In this document: one piece after another, positions 59,278 through 64,000 of the stretch | How the letters are laid out: each line of letters starts with the position of its first letter | How positions within the stretch are numbered: the first letter of the stretch is position 1 | DNA from: Plicaturopsis crispa FD-325 SS-3 | Taxonomy: Eukaryota > Basidiomycota > Agaricomycetes > Amylocorticiales > Amylocorticiaceae | NCBI GenBank assembly: GCA_000827205.1 | Contig: KN832560.1 | Location: 772,743-836,742 of the forward strand | Reading direction: 5' to 3' | DNA: 64,000 nt | Made by a program: the position numbers and the translations under genes | The notes under the pieces: model-generated | What the model was told of the DNA's origin: nothing | Seen by the model: only the letters and a program-made list of their open reading frames with translations | Database searches by the model: none

Positions 59278-60243
59278 ATGTCTGGAATCTGTCGGCCGCG
59301 TCTTGCAGAAGAACGCAAGCAGTGGCGAAAGGATCACCCATTTGTGCGTCTACCATTCTGACCGTCTCTTCTCGCCAAGGCGCGCAATTCGCGTTGTGCT
59401 GCTCCGTTAACAGCCTCTTGAAATCTAGGGATTCTACGCGAAACCTGCGAAATCTCCTGACGGCTCTATGAACCTGATGGAGTGGGAGGTTGGCATTCCT
59501 GGGAAACCTAACGTACGTCTACATGAAGTGTGTAGCTCCGCTCTTGTGTATGCTAACGCGACGCGTCTTTCAGACTGCTTGGGAGAACGGACTTTTCAAG
59601 CTGGTGATGAACTTCCCAGAAGGTACGAAGCGCAAGAAGTGGCACAAAGAACAGGCTTTTCTCATTTATTGACGCGTTTTTGTGGAACGTGCAGACTACC
59701 CATCCAAGCCACCTAAATGTATGTTTCATACTCTCTTGACTGTAATTGGACCACACAACTTATCGCATCCCTTTGAACCAGGCAAATTCACACCCCCGCT
59801 TTTCCATCCCAACGTCTATCCCTCCGGCACTGTCTGTCTCTCCATTCTCGACGAAGAGAAATCATGGAAGCCTGCTATTACTATCAAACAGGTGAGCACC
59901 TTTGTGATGCTCTTATTCACATCCTTGCCCACTTCTATGCCGCAATCTTATGCATGGCCAACCTAACTTTCACCTCAGATATTGCTCGGGATACAAGACC
60001 TACTGGATGACCCCAACGTGAACGACCCTGCGCAAAGTGACGCATACACCATGTTCAAGTGCGTATCACTCTACACTCCTCTACTATACGGGGTCTAATT
60101 GGCTGTTCTCTCAGAAATGACAAAGTTGCATATGAGTGCGCGATAATTCTCTCTATCATTGGTTCTTTGAGTGCTTACCCGTATGTTTTTCCTTGCACAG
60201 GAGACGAATCAAGCAGCAGGCTCGGGAGAACATTCCGAAATAA
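59278..60243 (+). CDS. UBC9: SUMO-conjugating enzyme Ubc9
   Basis: The ATG at 59278 encodes [20 protein letters not shown], then [20 protein letters not shown] and VGIPGKPN. Next come [40 protein letters not shown] and [20 protein letters not shown] with the catalytic Cys in the TVCLSIL motif. [20 protein letters not shown] and [13 protein letters not shown] close the protein. [19 protein letters not shown] and the [19 protein letters not shown] pair identify Ubc9 and not a ubiquitin E2. Seven or so exons, some about 30 nt, are joined in frame; the Asp of FPEDYPS is made at an exon junction. It transfers SUMO from the E1 to target lysines. Confidence 0.96.
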
Positions 60244-60629
60244 ATGTTTTGTTATCTCCCTCCCGCTGTCGAGACCCATCCGCTGCTAATCTTGTTCGGT
60301 TTACACTCACATCCTAGTTTTTGTTTGACGGTTCTTATGTTGTTCAGCTTCAGTTACTGTGCCATATGATTTTTTACTTTGGCATTTATAGGTCATTGTA
60401 ATTCAGCTTGATAACGCCGTTTGATTGTAACTGTCAAGCTTCACTCCGAGCATGACGTGGCTTATGCGCTCGAAGGATGATAAAGATACAGCACATGCGT
60501 ATTCGAGGAAGGCTACATCCCGAAGAAATGCCAGTGACAACTCCAAATACACTGTATAACTATATCCGATCGGAGGCCTACGCTGTATGGTGCTCCAATC
60601 CCATCTCAGCGACAAGCGAGGCCGCACGC
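60244..60629. other. Convergent spacer between UBC9 and SNU13
   Basis: Both genes end here. No feature beyond A/T-rich 3' UTR-like sequence. Confidence 0.5.
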
Positions 60630-61225
60630 TCAGACAAGTAGCTTCTCGATAGCCAGCTTGACAGTGTTGATCTGGCTTGCGAGCTCACGCGACTCGCTCG
60701 TCGTGACACTCGCGGAGATAACGGGGCGCGAGACATTGCACGCGCGGCCCAGGGCGGCTTTCGAAGGTACGAAGACGTATGGTACGTTCTAAGTTGAAAT
60801 GTAAGCATACTTTGGGGAAGTGCAACGGACAATCTACGCACCTTCTCTTCACACAAGAGGGGGAGGTGCATAAGGATCTCAATCGGCTCAGTGTCGGCCG
60901 TGAGGACGATGAACTCTGAAATACCGCGGTTAAGGGTCTTCGTAGCTGTCATGTAAAATTCAATCAGAACGTTGTAAATTTGAAAGACGGAGGAATAAGA
61001 AGGGGGCGACAAAACAAGAACGGAAAAAATAGACGCACCTTCGTTAGCACCCTTCTTCAGCTGCTTGTACTGGCCAGCCTGTTGCACAAGCTCCAGAATC
61101 TATGAAACATATGACATGAATAGATTAGGGACCCGTCAGAGCTGAAAAAGACTGGTAAAAAGACCAACAGAGTTTGTGAGCTCAGCGTCTGCGAGCGGCC
61201 ATGCTTTTCCTTTGGCGTCGGCCAT
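60630..61225 (-). CDS. SNU13: Snu13/NHP2L1, L7Ae-type snRNP and snoRNP protein
   Basis: The ATG at 61225 gives [20 protein letters not shown], then [40 protein letters not shown] carries the L7Ae kink-turn element ([12 protein letters not shown]). [40 protein letters not shown] and [13 protein letters not shown] close the protein. Length about 126 and sequence are those of Snu13, which binds U4 snRNA and box C/D snoRNA kink-turns. Four exons with small introns are used. The short 3' exon ends at TGA, 60630. Confidence 0.96.
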
Positions 61226-61765
61226 TGTGAATTTGGTTTTTTAGGGTAGTTGGGGGTAGTGTGTGTGTGTATGGGTGACCTCACGTCGGGTTGATCCTTG
61301 GTCGAGAACAGTCGTTTAGTGCACAATCGTGGTGGTGGAAAGGAGATTTACGACAAGCCTACTTTTTTCCAGTTTACGCGATCGAATAGCCACGTGCAGG
61401 AGATTCGACTATCTTGGCCTTTACCCCTGAGTCCTTCGCAACTTAGGTTCTCTCTCAAGTTCAACTTTACGGCAAGGACAGTACGAGGACCCTTGCAATA
61501 TTTGCTTTCGAATTCTTGCTCACAACTTTAGAGCACGTATCATGACATGGCAAGCCGAGGTTTCGTCGAATCATGCATCGCCCATTCAAAGTCCATTATT
61601 TTGATAGGCTGTCCTCGCTGTATCGACGGATAAATGGCTCCACCAATCGCAACGGATCCACAAGGGACTTAATATGTAGCCTTCTCAAATTCACCGGGAG
61701 GTCATAAAACTGGGCCTCGGTGTAAGGGAGGGACCCAAATTTTTCCCCCTCAAAAAGAAGCAGGC
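61226..61765. other. Intergenic, 540 bp
   Basis: Divergent upstream region between SNU13 and the secreted cytochrome-domain gene. A TG repeat-like patch lies at about 61250-61272. Nothing else stands out. Confidence 0.5.
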
Positions 61766-62651
61766 ATGTTCCTCACGAAATTGTCGACGCTCGCCGCCAC
61801 TTGCTTCACGGTCCTTTCAGCAGGTATGTCGTTTCTCAGCTGGGCGTATGCTATATCTTCTCAAAGTCGAAATGGCAGTGCGTGCACAAAGCAGCTCTGC
61901 GTACTGCGACTCTATCAGCGGAATATGTTTTCAAGGATACACGGTCGGTCATAACATTCAGAGCGGGTGTACAGATATTTAGTGCCTGACATATACCGTT
62001 CTCGATCTAAAGGACCCCAGCCTTAACATTACCATTGGCCTCGTCTTGCCTCCCTTGGAGCCCACCGGAAGTAGTACGGCGAACTCCACGGAGTTCATTG
62101 CTCAGATTGTCGCACCCGCAAGTTACGGTTGGACCGGACTCAGTGTGGGCGGAACAATGGCGAACAGTCTTCTCTTTCCCGTGTGGCCAAGCGGAGACGA
62201 TGTTATTCTCGGACCCAGGTGGACTGCGTACGTTTGGTGATTTGTTTTTCTGTCCTATTACTATTGCTAATCGCTCTCCATTTTTTGCAGCGGATATGTT
62301 TTACCTACACCGTACGAAGGCCCCACGATCACGCTACTTCCGGACAGTCACGTCAACAGCACTCACATACAGGCCACTTTCCGGTGCCAGGTAAGCTGTC
62401 GTCCTATGCTTATCTACACTAGCATCGTCGGCTAATCGTTGCATTAGAACTGCACCACCTGGGAGGGAGGCTCTCTCGGCAGTGGTGATCTAAGTGGCTT
62501 CCAGCTCATTGCCTACGTGGCGTCTACTACCACTCCCGTCGATGACCCGCCTGACGTGGATTCGTCCTTCGAGGAGCACAATGAGTTTGATTTCTTCGGG
62601 ATGGATTTATCGACAGTGCACTCTGCTTCTTACAGCTCTTACATTGCTTGA
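61766..62651 (+). CDS. Secreted cytochrome-domain protein (cellobiose-dehydrogenase cytochrome/DOMON type)
   Basis: Exon 1 (61766-61823) is a signal peptide (MFLTKLSTLAATCFTVLSA). The next exon continues AQSSSAYCDSISGICFQGYT; its acceptor is most likely after AATGGCAG, which leaves VRAQ at the cleavage site. Then come YTVLDLKDPSLNITIGLVLP, IAQIVAPASYGWTGLSVGGT, MANSLLFPVWPSGDDVILGP, and PYEGPTITLLPDSHVNSTHI. FRCQNCTTWEGGSLGSGD holds a paired-Cys element. This order matches the b-type cytochrome domain of cellobiose dehydrogenase; the Met of GGTMAN and His of VNSTHI are the likely haem ligands. No flavin dehydrogenase or cellulose-binding domain follows, so it is a stand-alone cytochrome that may pass electrons to lytic polysaccharide monooxygenases. 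Confidence 0.85.
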
Positions 62652-62873
62652 ACCATCCCTGCCTTGTTTGTAAACCTCAAATTTGAAGTTTATCCGTGTA
62701 ATTTGCCTGCTCAAAACTTGACAATATCATTGTTTCCCGTCTAAGAAATTCGTCGGATCTTTGGCGTTGAGTCCGTATGCACCGAAGGCGATGATCAACA
62801 AACACAAACAACGCGCCTCGGCCGCGTCACCTCATCGGACGCTCTACACGCAACCTTGAACACAACGCCCACC

Positions 62874-64000
62874 ATGAACTCCTTCGTCGACCGGTTTTCC
62901 ACTACAAGCGCCAACAGCGAGCTGAGGAAAGCTGCGGCTCTCGCTGAAGAAGATGAAGACTTCTCTGACGCTATGTGGGGCTCAGAGGCAGGGTTTGGCA
63001 GTCTCGCGAAAGGCGTGCCCACTTTCTCTGTTCCTAACGTGCCAGACGTGCGTCGCGATCGTATCTGCTTCACAACACTACTCAATATCAGATGAACGTA
63101 TAGCCGAGCTCCTTCTTAAGACTGCACACCGACGATCACGCCGACCCGAACTGCAGAATCAAGATTCAGCACGGAACGACGACGCTAGCATTCCGATTCA
63201 AAGGCGGGGTTATCGTAGCTGTGGATTCACGAGCGACAGCAGGGAGCTATGTTGGTGAGCTGGTCTGACTATCATTCACGATGCTCCCACTTACGCGTCC
63301 ATCTCAGCCTCGGGGACGGTGAAGAAGGTCATTGAAATCAACCCATATCTGCTCGGAACCATGGCAGGTGGTGCAGGTCCGTATTCTCCCCTCCATCCTT
63401 CTCCCCCCTGCATTGACCTTCCATTTGCAGCCGACTGCCAATACTGGGAGACGTATCTGGGCATACACTGCCGGTTACACGAGCTCCGAAACCACGAGCG
63501 CATTTCAGTATCCGCTGCCAGCAAATATCTTAGCAATCTCGTGTATGGCTACAAGGGAATGGGTCTCAGCATGGTATGTTTGTTCACGTTAATCTGATAA
63601 CAAGGCATCTGGGCTGATTTTTGTGGGTGTAGGGTACAATGATCTGTGGATGGGACAAAACGGTGAGTTGAATTTGATTGTCTTCGAATTACCCTGGCTG
63701 AGATGAGGCAGGGTCCTGCTGTATTCTATGTCGACTCAGACGGCACACGCCTCAAAGGCGACCTCTTTTCTGTCGGATCTGGAAGCACGTTTGCGTACGG
63801 TGTGCTTGACCAGGGATACCACTGGGACCTTACCGACGAAGAGGCACAAGAACTTGGTCGCCGCAGCATATATGCTGCAGGTCATCGTGATGCTTTCTCT
63901 GGAAACACGTGCAACCTGTATCATGTCAAAGAAGACGGCTGGAAGTTCATCGGTGCGTGTTTATGCTACCTCCAATGCGGCAAAGCAAGAGTGCTGACTT
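62874..64000 (+). CDS. PRE2: 20S proteasome subunit beta-5, chymotrypsin-like (cut by window edge)
   Basis: The ATG at 62874 starts a pro-region of about 70 residues ([20 protein letters not shown]) including [10 protein letters not shown]. After a GTGCGT intron come [20 protein letters not shown], where cleavage before TTTLAF exposes the catalytic Thr, and [12 protein letters not shown] with the Asp/Ser-Arg pair. Later exons give [40 protein letters not shown], and [40 protein letters not shown] and [20 protein letters not shown] follow, and the last intron opens at about 63950 just before the edge. This is the PSMB5/Pre2 order. The final short exon lies outside the window. Confidence 0.95.

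Overview
The window is nuclear DNA from a filamentous basidiomycete, most likely an Agaricomycete. The genes are dense and intron-rich, most introns are about 50-65 nt with GT..AG ends, and third codon positions favour C and G. The gene set is fungal: bifunctional tryptophan synthase, a monopolin-type Csm1/Pcs1, an Ecl1-type zinc protein, small CaaX-tailed G-gamma subunits, a Ser-rich GPI-anchored cupredoxin, a copper-radical (glyoxal) oxidase and a secreted haem cytochrome of the cellobiose-dehydrogenase type. The last three point to extracellular oxidative chemistry, as in plant-litter or wood decay. I see no tRNA, rRNA, CRISPR or recognisable retroelement.

Left part (1-23 kb). A GID7/WDR26 gene runs off the left edge. 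After it come 4.5 kb without a convincing gene, holding a 68-bp tandem duplication and two dense CATTGT/ACAATG clusters. Then come the Ecl1-like gene, another sparse 2.5 kb, VPS54 (GARP complex), a metaxin-like protein, a TLC-domain membrane protein and a coiled-coil protein. Two tandem G-protein gamma paralogues follow. A 276-bp miniature inverted-repeat element with perfect 27-bp ends and TA borders lies in the next gap, then a mitochondrial-type thioredoxin.

Middle part (22-44 kb). This holds a GPI cupredoxin, a triple-KH RNA-binding protein, an MFS sugar transporter, a glyoxal-oxidase-like enzyme, amidophosphoribosyltransferase (its start codon appears to be split by an intron), S-adenosylmethionine synthetase, a myotubularin lipid phosphatase, a dual-specificity phosphatase, an ADGF-type adenosine deaminase and Csm1/Pcs1.

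Right part (44-64 kb). This holds TRP5, PNO1, a DUF3835/URI-like protein, an asparaginase with ankyrin repeats, the GPI10 mannosyltransferase, mS38, a conserved fungal protein of unknown function, UBC9, SNU13, a secreted cytochrome-domain protein and the proteasome beta-5 subunit, cut by the right edge.

The genes form no single pathway. Most are housekeeping genes in tight head-to-head pairs (deaminase/Csm1 166 bp, asparaginase/GPI10 169 bp) or tail-to-tail pairs. Accessory interest is concentrated in the gene-poor left part, the G-gamma pair, the secreted oxidoreductases and some unusual splicing. All gene models were read by eye. Internal splice sites are firm where exon limits are quoted and approximate elsewhere.
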